The notes below the pieces were generated by a model, which worked only from the letters and a program-made list of their open reading frames with translations, did not search any database and was not told the origin of the DNA. A program made the translations under genes and the position numbers. A DNA stretch of 39,390 nt, taken from NCBI GenBank assembly GCA_964655775.1, contig CAZZNQ010000032.1:1-39390 (forward strand), read 5' to 3'. Position 1 is the stretch's first letter. Every line of letters begins with the position of its first letter. Shown one piece after another: positions 1 through 8,420 of the stretch. The stretch comes from CAZZNQ01 sp964655775 (lineage in GTDB: Bacteria; Planctomycetota; Brocadiia; SM23-32).

Positions 1-2
1 TG

Positions 3-482
3 CTCGCGTTCGACTTCAGCTGCCGGACTCTCAGGGGAGTGCGGGATGGTGTTGCCGCGGCGCTCAAGATCGAGAGTCTGAGCGGCGAGTTCATATCGCT
101 TCGTCCATGGAGATGGACATGGCCGCCGAGGTGTGTGGGGGGGCTGCACCTGCCTGCGCATCCGGACATGAGCAGAATGTACTGCATCAGGGCCGAAAAC
201 GAAGGCCGCGCGCTTCAGCTACTGGATGCCGGTGTGATCGAGGCCCTGCTGAGCTGGCCCGGCCACGGGCCGGCTCCCTGGGTCTCCCTGCGTGCCGGCA
301 TGGTCGGTGTGTGCATTCATCGCAAGCATGCCACAAACGACCAGGTGATGCGCGCCCTGTACGACTACGGGCGACGCCTCCGCAGTGCGATAGAGAAGAG
401 GCTTGGGCAGATGAGAGGCGGCCAGAACGGGGAGGAGCCCGGCGGAGGGGGGCGGCAGCGGGCCGCACCGCCTGCGGAGTAG
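3..482 (+). CDS. Hypothetical protein, C-terminal fragment
   Basis: The reading frame is open from the left edge of the window to a TAG at 480-482, so the true start lies upstream and only about 159 residues are visible. I do not recognise the family. The middle is a mixed hydrophobic and polar stretch (motifs HPDMSRMYC and ALQLLDAGVIEALLSW) that looks like a folded domain. It is followed by a helix rich in Arg and Lys and a low-complexity Gly/Glu/Arg tail. No signal peptide or membrane segment is visible in this part. The next gene starts 175 bp downstream behind its own promoter-like element, so the two need not be co-transcribed. I am fairly confident that it codes, because frame and composition are consistent; the function is unknown. 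Confidence 0.55.
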   Translation, partial: LAFDFSCRTLRGVRDGVAAALKIESLSGEFISLRPWRWTWPPRCVGGLHLPAHPDMSRMYCIRAENEGRALQLLDAGVIEALLSWPGHGPAPWVSLRAGMVGVCIHRKHATNDQVMRALYDYGRRLRSAIEKRLGQMRGGQNGEEPGGGGRQRAAPPAE

Positions 483-494
483 AAGGAGCGCATC

Positions 495-524
495 TTGCGC
501 GCGCGGCTCTCCCTGCGATAGAAT
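495..524 (+). promoter_or_regulatory. Putative sigma-70-type promoter for the dksA-like gene
   Basis: TTGCGC (495-500) and TAGAAT (519-524) are separated by 18 bp. They lie in the 175 bp gap between the preceding gene and the start at 658. This would leave a leader of about 125 nt. By-eye match only. Confidence 0.35.
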
Positions 525-657
525 CATTGTTCGGGCTCCGTAGTGCCGGGTCGGCACGGGGGTTCCGTGGAACACCAAGATCAAGCGGGGCTATCACACC
601 CGCCTTTCGGGCTGGGAGGTCCCGGTCCTTGGATACAGAGAATGGAGTCGGCGCCAG

Positions 658-1044
658 GTGAATGCCGAGGAACTCGAACAGTTTCGTGCGATGCTCCTTC
701 AGCTCAAGAAGAAGCTGACGAAGAACATCGACTATCTGCAGAACGATGCGCTGAAGAGCGCGGGTGACCGGGTCGACGAACTTTCGGACATATCGGCCGA
801 GCATATGGCCGACCGCGGGTCCGATAACTTCGCTATGGACCTTATGATCCGCGTCCTGGAGAACAGCGATGCTGAGGTCTGTGACATCAACCTGGCCCTT
901 GAGAGAATAGACGACGGAAGCTACGGCAAGTGCGAGGGCTGCGGCGAGGCGATCGGCAGGGATAGGCTGGAAGCGTTGCCCTTTGCGCGGCTCTGCATAG
1001 GCTGCAAGCACAGGCAAGAACAAGGTTTGCATGAACAGGTGTAG
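658..1044 (+). CDS. TraR/DksA family C4 zinc-finger protein
   Basis: This 128-residue protein has the layout of the TraR/DksA family, which binds the RNA polymerase secondary channel and adjusts transcription, often together with ppGpp. The N-terminal 75 residues form a charged helical region (EELEQFRAMLLQLKKKL and on) matching the coiled-coil arm. The C-terminal part carries a C4 zinc finger with Cys92, Cys95, Cys113 and Cys116. The family-typical GSYGKCEGCGEAI context and the ALPFARLCIGC segment are present. The start is GTG at 658; no better in-frame start with a clear ribosome site was seen. The lspA gene begins 24 bp after the stop, so the two are probably co-transcribed. Whether it acts as a true DksA or as a small regulator of the TraR type cannot be decided from the sequence. 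Confidence 0.9.
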   Translation: MNAEELEQFRAMLLQLKKKLTKNIDYLQNDALKSAGDRVDELSDISAEHMADRGSDNFAMDLMIRVLENSDAEVCDINLALERIDDGSYGKCEGCGEAIGRDRLEALPFARLCIGCKHRQEQGLHEQV

Positions 1045-1068
1045 GACATCGGGCTTGCACCGTGGCGC

Positions 1069-1647
1069 ATGGATAGGCGGGGGGACGCGTTGAGGCCATT
1101 ACCAGGACTGAAGAGATCCGGCACCCTTTTTGTGGCCTCCCTTTTGCTGACGCTTGTGGCGGACCAACTGACCAAGGCACTCTTCTGGCGAGCCCCGTCG
1201 GCGGGTGCGGAGCCAACGGTCATCATCCCGCACGTGCTCAGTTTTGTGCCCCATGAGGGCAACCCCAGGGGGGCAATGGGTTTGGGGCCCGAGAATCCCG
1301 TCTTCTACGCCGTCGCCGCCTGCGTGGGCCTCGTGGTCATTGTGGTGTGGCTGGCCACCACTCCGGCGGCGAAATGGCACGTGCACATTGCACTGGGCCT
1401 GCTCGCCGGGGGTGCGCTGGGCAACCTCATCGATCGTGTGGCGATCGGGAAAGTCCGGGATTTCATCGACCTGCACTGGGGCGACGCGTTCCACTGGCAC
1501 ACGTTCAACGTGGCGGACGCGGCCCTTTGTATCGGTTTTGCGATTGTCGCCTATGAGGCCTTCCTTGGAGGCGAGCAGGGCGATTCGGAGCATTCTGCAG
1601 AGGCCGAGGAGGTACCACAGGCGGTCGGGGACACGTCACCGGACTGA
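1069..1647 (+). CDS. lspA: Lipoprotein signal peptidase (signal peptidase II)
   Basis: LspA is an inner-membrane aspartyl protease that cuts signal peptides from diacylglyceryl-modified prolipoproteins. The 192-residue product has four hydrophobic segments (about 19-35, 77-97, 106-120 and 146-164). The family motifs are visible: GNLIDR at 118-123, VRDFIDLHWG containing the likely catalytic Asp131, and FNVADAA containing the second catalytic Asp150. The usual N-x-G-x-x-F-G loop is represented by a variant GNPRGAMG. The acidic C-terminal tail of about 25 residues is longer than in most homologues. The start is uncertain: ATG at 1069 has no good ribosome site, while a TTG seven codons on (1090) follows a G-rich stretch. 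It is probably in one transcript with the DksA-like gene. Confidence 0.93.
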   Translation: MDRRGDALRPLPGLKRSGTLFVASLLLTLVADQLTKALFWRAPSAGAEPTVIIPHVLSFVPHEGNPRGAMGLGPENPVFYAVAACVGLVVIVVWLATTPAAKWHVHIALGLLAGGALGNLIDRVAIGKVRDFIDLHWGDAFHWHTFNVADAALCIGFAIVAYEAFLGGEQGDSEHSAEAEEVPQAVGDTSPD

Positions 1648-1678
1648 GCCTGCAGAGGCCCGGCGGCTCCGTTTTCCC

Positions 1679-1706
1679 TTGCAAGACGTCCCTTCGCTGG
1701 TAAAAT
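1679..1706 (+). promoter_or_regulatory. Putative sigma-70-type promoter for the FHA-phosphatase gene
   Basis: TTGCAA (1679-1684) and TAAAAT (1701-1706) are 16 bp apart, just after lspA. This would give a leader of about 85 nt before the ATG at 1800. A strong AGGAGGT sequence lies in that leader at 1723-1729, far from the start. Confidence 0.4.
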
Positions 1707-1799
1707 CGGCTTCGTCCCCTCAGGAGGTAATGGAATCGACCCGGGTTAAGTGGCCTCGGAGGCCCCGGGCTGACATCGGACGGAAGGACCCCATAGCTG

Positions 1800-3500
1800 A
1801 TGGCACATCTCGTGTTTCGGAGCGGCGATCGCAGCGGCGAGACTGTCTCTCTGCCCAAAGTAGTGTGCATGGGCCGCGGGCTGGACATGGACGTTCGCCT
1901 GGACGACTTAACGGCCTCGAAGCGGCACGCGCGCATCATCAGTAACGACAGGGGCGAATACATCCTGGAGGATCTGGCCAGCAGCAACGGAACCTTCCTG
2001 AACGGGGTGCAGGTAACCACCAAGAAGCTTAAGAATGGCGACACCATTCGCATCGGCAACAGCCTGATGGAGTTCTGTCAGGAAGAGAAGTCGGAGCCGG
2101 CGGAGGCGACTGAGAGCGGCGTACTGAATATCGGGCAGGACTCCACAAGCAGCTCGGTCATCAGCTCCGTCGACGTGAACTTCGGTGCCGCCGGTCCTAC
2201 AGCCGGTGCGACCACCAGCCTTGAGGAAGTCCGCAAGCTGAACTACCGGCTCAGCACCGTCCTGGAGATCTCCCAGGCCCTCGGCAAGGCGCTTGACGAG
2301 GACGAACTCCTCAACCGCATTCTGGACAAGCTGTTCGACGCTTTCCCGGAGACAGGCCGTGGGTTCATCATCCTCCGGGACCCGGACAGCGGCCAGCTTA
2401 CGCCGCGAGCATCGCGCATGGCCAAGAGCGGCGGCCCGGCAGACGAGCAGCTCCAGATCAGCGAGACGATCCTCGAATACGTGCTGGAGCAGAAGCAGGC
2501 CGTGCTCAGCACCGAGGCGCGCGAAGACGAGCGTTTCGCGACGAGCCAGAGCATTCTGGACTTCGAGATGCGCGCCGTGATGTGCGCTCCGCTTACCTAC
2601 GAAGAGGACGTGCTCGGTTTCATCTGGATGGACACGCAACGGATCGCCAGCAACTACACCGAGGACGGTCTGAGCCTGCTGGCCGGCATCGCTAACCAGG
2701 CCGCACTGACGATCGCCAACGCACGCCTTCACACCCAGTTGCTCAAGCGTGAGCGGCTCGAGCAGGATTTGCGGACGGCAAGGCGGCTGCAGAACAGCTT
2801 CCTTCCGCAGAGGCCGCCCGAGATCGACGGCTACGAGTTCGTCACCTGGTATGATACGGCCCTGGAGGTCGGTGGCGACTTCTACGATCTGATTGAGATC
2901 CCGGATAACAAGATCATGGTCGTCGTCGGCGACGTGAGCGGCAAAGGCATCACGGCGGCGCTGATGATGGCGAAGATGACCAGCAACGTTCGTTACTTCG
3001 CCGGCACCCAGACCCAGCCGGGCGACATGCTGCGCAAGCTGAACGAAGTCGCGTTGCGCTCCGAAACGGACATGTTCGTGACGATGCTCATCATGTGCGT
3101 CGACTACAACAATCACTCGGTCGTCATGTCAAACGCCGGCCACTGCTACCCGATGCTGAGAAAGACCAGCGGGGAGGTGACGCGCGTGGAGGGCGGGAAC
3201 GGCTATCCCGTCGCCATAACCGAGGAAGCCGAATTCCCCGAGGCGACCATCGAGCTCGAGGCCGGCGACGTGCTGTGCCTGTTCACCGACGGCATCATCG
3301 AGGCGATGGACGAGGAGAGCAACTTGTTCGGCTATGAGAAGCTCACCCCCGCGATGAGTAACGGGGGCCAGTCCGCCGGGGACGTGATGATGAGCATCCA
3401 GCAGGCGATCCGCGACCATGCCGGGGGAGCGCCTCAGAGCGATGACCTTACCGTGATCTGTATGGGGCGGACACTCGAGGACATCGACGAGTCTATCTGA
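1800..3500 (+). CDS. FHA-GAF-SpoIIE/PP2C signalling phosphatase
   Basis: This 566-residue protein joins three signalling domains. Residues 1-90 form an FHA phosphothreonine-binding domain (MGRG near 22-25, SKRHA near 40-44, LEDLASSNGTFLNG near 59-72). Residues about 150-310 resemble a GAF sensor domain and end in a predicted helical linker. Residues about 325-560 form a SpoIIE/RsbU-type PP2C phosphatase with the metal-binding Asp motifs VGGDFYDL, VGDVSGKG, FTDGIIEAMD and a final DDLTV. The NAGH motif is also present. Such proteins dephosphorylate anti-anti-sigma factors or other Ser/Thr-phosphorylated partners in the cytoplasm. An in-frame TAG at 1794-1796 fixes ATG 1800 as the first usable ATG. 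Its ribosome site is weak. The 3' end overlaps the convergent purN gene by 8 bp. The FHA domain suggests control by Ser/Thr kinases. Confidence 0.93.
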   Translation: MAHLVFRSGDRSGETVSLPKVVCMGRGLDMDVRLDDLTASKRHARIISNDRGEYILEDLASSNGTFLNGVQVTTKKLKNGDTIRIGNSLMEFCQEEKSEPAEATESGVLNIGQDSTSSSVISSVDVNFGAAGPTAGATTSLEEVRKLNYRLSTVLEISQALGKALDEDELLNRILDKLFDAFPETGRGFIILRDPDSGQLTPRASRMAKSGGPADEQLQISETILEYVLEQKQAVLSTEAREDERFATSQSILDFEMRAVMCAPLTYEEDVLGFIWMDTQRIASNYTEDGLSLLAGIANQAALTIANARLHTQLLKRERLEQDLRTARRLQNSFLPQRPPEIDGYEFVTWYDTALEVGGDFYDLIEIPDNKIMVVVGDVSGKGITAALMMAKMTSNVRYFAGTQTQPGDMLRKLNEVALRSETDMFVTMLIMCVDYNNHSVVMSNAGHCYPMLRKTSGEVTRVEGGNGYPVAITEEAEFPEATIELEAGDVLCLFTDGIIEAMDEESNLFGYEKLTPAMSNGGQSAGDVMMSIQQAIRDHAGGAPQSDDLTVICMGRTLEDIDESI

Positions 3501-4128
3501 CGGGCTCGGGGAGTATCCTGACGCGTCTTCCCTCCACCTTCAGACGTCCTTCCGCAAACAGGTTTATCGCCTCGGGGAAGGCTATGAGTTCCTGCTCAAA
3601 CACGCGCGCGGCCAGGCTGTGGATATCGTCGTCCTCCATTACCGGGACGGCGCGCTGGACGATGATCGGGCCGGCGTCGTACTCGTTTGTGGCGAAGTGC
3701 ACGGTGCAGCCGCTGAGCTTGCAGCCGTAATCCAGCACGGCTTTGTGCACGCGATCGCCGTAATAGCCCTGCCCGCCGAACGACGGCAGCAGGGCCGGAT
3801 GGATGTTCATGACCTTGTTGGTGTAGAGGTCGGGAATCCTGTACAGCGACAGGAAACCCGCGAGCGCCACGAGTTCCGTCCCTGCGGAGCGGAGTTCCGC
3901 CGTTATGGCATCGCCGAACGCTGCGGCGGAGTCGAAGCTCTTGCGGTTGACCACCGCAGCGGGCACGCCGTGCTCGGCGGCTCTCTCAAGGCCATATGCG
4001 TCGGCCCGACTGCCGATCACCTTGACAACCCGGGCCTTGAGCTCGCCGGAATCGGATAGATCGAGGAAGTTCTGCAGCGTTCTGCCGCTTCCGCTCAGGA
4101 GCACGGAGAGTCTTACGGGCTCGGCCAT
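3493..4128 (-). CDS. purN: Phosphoribosylglycinamide formyltransferase
   Basis: PurN transfers a formyl group from 10-formyltetrahydrofolate to GAR, the third step of purine synthesis. The 211-residue product has the N-terminal LSGSGRTLQNFLD motif, the NIHPALLPSF motif with catalytic Asn108 and His110, and the YDAGPI motif with Asp151, so the Asn-His-Asp triad is complete. The frame extends upstream to an ATG at 4182, but that ATG sits inside the -10 hexamer of a good promoter (4181-4208). I therefore place the start at ATG 4128, preceded by AAGGA about 12 nt upstream. The last 8 bp overlap the end of the convergent FHA-phosphatase gene. No other purine gene is adjacent. Confidence 0.93.
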   Translation of the reverse strand: MAEPVRLSVLLSGSGRTLQNFLDLSDSGELKARVVKVIGSRADAYGLERAAEHGVPAAVVNRKSFDSAAAFGDAITAELRSAGTELVALAGFLSLYRIPDLYTNKVMNIHPALLPSFGGQGYYGDRVHKAVLDYGCKLSGCTVHFATNEYDAGPIIVQRAVPVMEDDDIHSLAARVFEQELIAFPEAINLFAEGRLKVEGRRVRILPEPVR

Positions 4129-4180
4129 GGGATTTGGTTTTCCTTCGTTGAGAGTAGGGACGTTCGTCGGACTTCGTGAC

Positions 4181-4208
4181 ATTCTCCGCGCCGTGCCATG
4201 ATTGTCAA
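4181..4208 (-). promoter_or_regulatory. Putative purN promoter
   Basis: On the minus strand TTGACA (top-strand 4203-4208) and GAGAAT (4181-4186) are 16 bp apart. The predicted transcript would begin near 4175, which excludes the upstream ATG at 4182 and supports the start at 4128. Confidence 0.5.
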
Positions 4209-4249
4209 CCGAATGCCCGCAATCCAGTTACGGCCGGCTCGGGTTTGAC

Positions 4250-4277
4250 TTGATTCGCAGCCGCCTTGGCGTACATT
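4250..4277 (+). promoter_or_regulatory. Putative promoter for the GH52-like gene
   Basis: TTGATT (4250-4255) and TACATT (4272-4277) are 16 bp apart. The gene's longest frame begins with a TTG at 4276 inside this -10 element, so that start is unlikely and ATG 4327 is preferred. Confidence 0.45.
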
Positions 4278-4326
4278 GGGTGCGAGGATTTCGGCCTCGC
4301 CCGGAACTGACAAGCAGGTGATAGTG

Positions 4327-6498
4327 ATGCACGTGATGACAGACGCCGCCGCAACACTGGGCGGACGGTTCAATATCATATTCGACCCGCACGACCGGTG
4401 CGTTTATCAGAACGCATTCGGCGACTTCCGCGAACGGCGGATGGAACTGCGGGCGGGCCTACGCACCGAAGATGGAGTGTTCTGGGGACTGCCGTTCGCA
4501 AGCGACGCACAGGTGTTCCCGTACCTGGAGCAGTTCTCCACGCTGACTACCATCGAGTACCGCGGCGTGCACCCGGGGCTCGGGCTGGCTTTCAGCATGC
4601 GCATTCGTGCGCCGTTCTACCCGCGGAATGTGGGTATCTCCACCGCGCCGGTCTACTTCGTGGACCTGGAGGTCACGCGCAGGAAGGGCTTCCGCTGGGA
4701 CGAGGCGGACTCGCCCGTGGAGAAGGGCGAGATAGTCTTCGAACTGTCCGGTGAGAAGATCGGTTTCGACGCGATGCAGAATGGCTTCCACTACGTCTTC
4801 GAGAGCACGGCCTCCTCCCGGCACTTCGAGAACGCACGCATGACGCGCGTCGACTGCTGGTGCGAGGCCACGGAGGGCGTAAGCGCAGAGGGCTCCCGCA
4901 TCGGCCTTCCCTTTTCCTTCTCCGACGCGGAGACCGCGCGCCTGAGCCTGACCTGGTCCTGCTGGGTTGCTGAGCCGGTGCTGGAGGTCTTCGGTGAGGC
5001 GACAACGTTGCGTTACCTGGACGTGTTCGCTTCCCGTGAGGAGATGATCGCCTGGGCGCTGGAGGAGCGATGTCGCATTGAGAAACGCTGCGACCTCGTT
5101 GATTCCGTTGTGCGGGACTGGAGCCTTGGGGCGGCCGCCTCCGGCATGTGCGCGCTCGCGCTACACTCCTTCCTTGTTGACACCTGGTGGACGGTGCGCA
5201 AAGACGGGAGCGACTGGTTCAGCGTTTGGGAGGGCTCCTGCTACTACCATTCCACGGTGGACGTCGAGTACAACGGCGCGATGCTCTACCTGGCCCTGTG
5301 GCCCGACCTGCTGGGGATGCTCTTGGACCAGTGGGCGGAGTTCGAGGTCGATGGATCGGAACCCCTTGGCGCCTCGGGGAAGGGTACGTCTTACCTCTGT
5401 CACGACATGGGCGCCGCGCACGTTGTCGGCAAGCAGGCGTATCCGCACTGCATGGAGGTCGAGGAGAGCGCGAACTACATCCTGATGCTGGCCGCGTGGG
5501 CGGCTTTCACGGGCGAGAAGAAGAAGGCCGGCAGGAAGATCCCGCTCTGCCGACGCCTGGCGGGCTTCATCGTGGCCGCCGATTCCACCGGGGACGGCGT
5601 GCCGGACCACGGCGTGGCCAATACGATAGACGACGCCTCCCCGGCCGTGCAGTACGGCCGGAGGCAGGTGTACCTGGCGATCAAGTCGCAGGCGGCGCTC
5701 TGGGCCTTGGCGGAACTGGAGCAGAAGTGCGGCGTGCGCGATTCGCAGGCCGAGCGCTGGCGCGCCTTCGCGTCCAAGAGCATCAAGACCCTGGACGAGG
5801 AGGGCTGGCTGAGCGACCACTACGCCGTGACGCTGGATCGCAGCACCGAGGGGCTACTTGACCCGTGGTCCGGCAAGGAACTGGAATCCGGCGAACTGGA
5901 AGGATGGGACGCCTACTCCATCTATACCACAAACGGCCTGCTCTACCTCTATCTGGGCGGAATGAAGATGCCCCGCTGGCGTACCGCCCGGTTCGCGGAC
6001 GACATCGAGAACGCATGCCGGGCGACCATGGCCACCTACGGCTGCGGCCATTCGAGCGGCGCCGCCGAGGCCGTCTGGTTCTCGCAGAACATGTGGCGGG
6101 ATTGGACGGCCGCCTATCTGGGGATCGACCTGCTGAACAACGTGGAGCGATACTGGAGCTATCAGACGCTGACCGGCGACAACTGGTGCAGTTCCCTCTA
6201 CTACGACACCACGCCCCAGAACAACCTGAACTTTTACCCACGCGGCACGGTGGCCTTCGGGATGCCGCTGGCCGCGGCCGGGCTTCGTCTCAACCGCATG
6301 GACAAGGAACTGGTGCTCTCGCCGCTGCGTTCCACTCTGAGGGTCCCCCTGCTTCCGCTTGCGGATTGGGAGCGGATGCGCGTGCCCGAGCTGACCGTTC
6401 GCAACCGGGACGGAGTGGCCGTCGCGCGCATCTCGGAGGGCGACCTGCTGGAAGGTCTGAAGGTGTCTGTGCTGCACGCCGAGCTTGAGCCGGAGTAG
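4327..6498 (+). CDS. GH52-like / DUF4965-like six-hairpin glycoside hydrolase
   Basis: The 723-residue protein looks like a six-hairpin (alpha/alpha)6 glycosidase with an N-terminal beta-sandwich. From memory, its second half lines up with GH52 beta-xylosidases. VWEGSCYYHSTVD near 300 matches the GH52 segment carrying the nucleophile Glu (here Glu302). HDMGAAH, EESANYILMLAAWA and NTIDDASPAVQYGRRQVYLA follow; the last contains Asp435 at the position of the GH52 acid/base. FYPRGTVAFG near the C-terminus matches the family's closing motif. The central HDMG and VEES motifs also resemble DUF4965 (glutaminase A type). No signal peptide is seen, so it probably acts in the cytoplasm. ATG 4327 follows AGGTG with 6 nt spacing. 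The substrate is unknown; a beta-xyloside or related sugar is a guess. The M20 peptidase gene converges 40 bp downstream. Confidence 0.7.
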   Translation: MHVMTDAAATLGGRFNIIFDPHDRCVYQNAFGDFRERRMELRAGLRTEDGVFWGLPFASDAQVFPYLEQFSTLTTIEYRGVHPGLGLAFSMRIRAPFYPRNVGISTAPVYFVDLEVTRRKGFRWDEADSPVEKGEIVFELSGEKIGFDAMQNGFHYVFESTASSRHFENARMTRVDCWCEATEGVSAEGSRIGLPFSFSDAETARLSLTWSCWVAEPVLEVFGEATTLRYLDVFASREEMIAWALEERCRIEKRCDLVDSVVRDWSLGAAASGMCALALHSFLVDTWWTVRKDGSDWFSVWEGSCYYHSTVDVEYNGAMLYLALWPDLLGMLLDQWAEFEVDGSEPLGASGKGTSYLCHDMGAAHVVGKQAYPHCMEVEESANYILMLAAWAAFTGEKKKAGRKIPLCRRLAGFIVAADSTGDGVPDHGVANTIDDASPAVQYGRRQVYLAIKSQAALWALAELEQKCGVRDSQAERWRAFASKSIKTLDEEGWLSDHYAVTLDRSTEGLLDPWSGKELESGELEGWDAYSIYTTNGLLYLYLGGMKMPRWRTARFADDIENACRATMATYGCGHSSGAAEAVWFSQNMWRDWTAAYLGIDLLNNVERYWSYQTLTGDNWCSSLYYDTTPQNNLNFYPRGTVAFGMPLAAAGLRLNRMDKELVLSPLRSTLRVPLLPLADWERMRVPELTVRNRDGVAVARISEGDLLEGLKVSVLHAELEPE

Positions 6499-6538
6499 GC
6501 CTCGAAGCCGGCCAGCAGCCCGTTGAGGAACGGGGCGG

Positions 6539-7792
6539 CTATAATTCCGTGAGGAACACCCTCGCGAACACCTTGGCGTCGCCGACCATGTGGGCCACCT
6601 GGCACGTCTCGTTGGCCTGATGGGCGACGTTGGAGGCCGTCATCCAGACGGCCGCCGCCAGGCCCTTCTCACGGAACGGCGAGGCGACGGTGAGCCCCCC
6701 GATTCCCACGGTGCGGGGCAGCACGCCGTACACCTCCCGAACGGCCGGCATCAGCAGCTTGACGACCGGAGCGTCCGGTGAGGTGGCCGCAGGGGCATCC
6801 TGTCGTTGCCGGACGACGACTTCGGTGGTTGTGCCCAGACGGTTGTCGATCTGGCGGCACTGGGCCAGCGCGAAGTCCAGCACGCCATCCAGATCGTAGT
6901 CCGGCAGCACTCGGCAGTCGAAGCAGAATACGTCCTCGCCCGGTATCGTGTTGACGTTGGGCACGTTCGCCTTGTGTAGTGTGGGCTCGAAAGTGGAGTA
7001 GGGCGGATCGAAGAGGTGGTCCACCTTGTCGAAATGAGCCGACAGGGACTTATCAAGGATGTAGACGAGCTGGGTGGCGGCGCGAAATGCGTTGACGGAC
7101 ACTGCCGGATTGGAGGCGTGGCCTTGCTTGCCGTGAACGCGGAACTCCAGCCACATCAGCGACTTCTCGGCGACCTCGATGATGGACGAGTCCTCGGCGC
7201 CCGCGTCCGGCACGATGATCGCGTCCTCCTCTCCGAACAGGTCGCCGTGGTTCTGCAGCAGATGCCAGAGGCCGTATCTGCTGTTGGTCTCTTCATCCGA
7301 GACAAAGAGCAGCTTGACGTCGTGCGCCGGCGCGGTTTCGCTCTCCAGCAGGGCGCGTGCGGCAAACACGGCACTCACCAGCGGCTGCTGATCGTCCACC
7401 ACTCCACGCCCAACAATGTGCCCGCCGACGCGACGGACACGGTAGGGGTCGCCGTCCCAGCCCTTATACGTGCCGTCCGGCTGCAGTTCGCCTGGCGGGA
7501 CGATGTCCATGTGCGTGAGTACCCAGATGCAGGGGCCGGACTTCCTGCCGGGCAGTGTGGCAACGAGGTTTGGCCTGCTGCCCTCGGGCACACGATCATC
7601 GGGGGCGTCGTAGTGGTCGATCCGATTGAAGCCGTGCTCGCGCAGGTAGCCTTCCAGGAAGCGCGCCTTCTCCCATTCGCCGACACCGCCGTTCTCCGGC
7701 CCCAGGGCGGGCCGCGAGGTCAGTTCGGCCTGGAGGTCAACCATCGCGTCCTCGTGCCGAACGATCCAGTCACACAGTCCCTCGAAGTCCAT
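6539..7792 (-). CDS. M20 family metallopeptidase
   Basis: The 417-residue protein belongs to the M20 (ArgE/DapE/carboxypeptidase G2) family of two-zinc exopeptidases and deacylases. Metal and catalytic residues are visible: His94 and Asp96 in LTHMDIVPPGE, Asp133 in GRGVVDDQQP, the Glu167-Glu168 pair in SDEETNSRYG, Asp196 in VPDAG, and a late His in SNVAHQANET. The dimerisation insert is represented by KQGHASNPAVSVNA. The open frame runs 92 codons further upstream, but ATG 7792 has an AAGGAG ribosome site 7 nt away and gives the normal family length, so I use it. It lies 79 bp after kdsC on the same strand and may be the last gene of that operon. The natural substrate (peptide, acyl-amino acid or diaminopimelate precursor) is not evident. 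Confidence 0.9.
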   Translation of the reverse strand: MDFEGLCDWIVRHEDAMVDLQAELTSRPALGPENGGVGEWEKARFLEGYLREHGFNRIDHYDAPDDRVPEGSRPNLVATLPGRKSGPCIWVLTHMDIVPPGELQPDGTYKGWDGDPYRVRRVGGHIVGRGVVDDQQPLVSAVFAARALLESETAPAHDVKLLFVSDEETNSRYGLWHLLQNHGDLFGEEDAIIVPDAGAEDSSIIEVAEKSLMWLEFRVHGKQGHASNPAVSVNAFRAATQLVYILDKSLSAHFDKVDHLFDPPYSTFEPTLHKANVPNVNTIPGEDVFCFDCRVLPDYDLDGVLDFALAQCRQIDNRLGTTTEVVVRQRQDAPAATSPDAPVVKLLMPAVREVYGVLPRTVGIGGLTVASPFREKGLAAAVWMTASNVAHQANETCQVAHMVGDAKVFARVFLTEL

Positions 7793-7871
7793 ACCTTTGC
7801 TCCTTGCGGTTGCCGGCTGGGGCATGGGCTCTGCCCGGCGAATGGTAGCCCGAACAGGGCCGCGCAGGCCG

Positions 7872-8420
7872 CTAGATGTAGCGCTCCATGATCTTCTCCC
7901 AGAGGCCCTGGGCCTTGAGGATGAACTCGGCGAGTTCCCGCAGCGCGCCCTGGCCTCCAGATCTGGTCGTGACGGCATCCGCCTGCTCAAGCACTTCGGG
8001 TGCGGCATTGGGGACGGCAATGCCCAGGCCGGCCCTCCGCATGACGGGCATGTCGGGCAGATCGTCACCGACGTAAGCCACCTGAGCGTCCTCGAACTCG
8101 TTGCGGCCCATTACCTGCTTGTAGGCTTCAATCTTGATCTTGGCGCCCTGTACCACCTCCCGGATGCCGAGTGTCTCGGCCCGGGCCGAGACGGCGGCAG
8201 TGTCGCGACCGCTGATGATGGCCGTTTGGATGCCGCTGCGCTGAAGGTACTTGATGCCGGTTCCGTCATGGACGTTGAACAGCACGCCCTGCGTCTGCGC
8301 GTCGATGTAGAGTGCGCGGCCGTCTGTCAGCACACCATCGACGTCCGTGATCACGAGCTTGATGCGCCTGGTCTTTGCGAGGAGTTCGTCGGAAGGGGAC
8401 GCGATGCTTTCCGGCGTCAT
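7872..8420 (-). CDS. kdsC: 3-deoxy-D-manno-octulosonate-8-phosphate phosphatase
   Basis: KdsC removes the phosphate from Kdo-8-phosphate, a step in making the Kdo sugar of lipopolysaccharide. It is a HAD phosphatase without a large cap domain. The 182-residue product has the nucleophile motif TDVDGVLTDG with Asp26 and Asp28, the SGRD motif at 70-73, the conserved Lys in QGAKIK, and the metal-binding VGDDLPDMPV motif (Asp119, Asp120, Asp123). Length and motif order match KdsC of the tetrameric type. Its ATG overlaps the kdsD stop by 4 bp (8417-8420), which implies translational coupling. KdsA and KdsB are not in the window. Confidence 0.93.
   Translation of the reverse strand: MTPESIASPSDELLAKTRRIKLVITDVDGVLTDGRALYIDAQTQGVLFNVHDGTGIKYLQRSGIQTAIISGRDTAAVSARAETLGIREVVQGAKIKIEAYKQVMGRNEFEDAQVAYVGDDLPDMPVMRRAGLGIAVPNAAPEVLEQADAVTTRSGGQGALRELAEFILKAQGLWEKIMERYI

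Noticed and set aside
1908..3116. 402-codon minus-strand open frame
   Set aside because: It is antisense to the FHA-GAF-PP2C gene and carries no recognisable motif.
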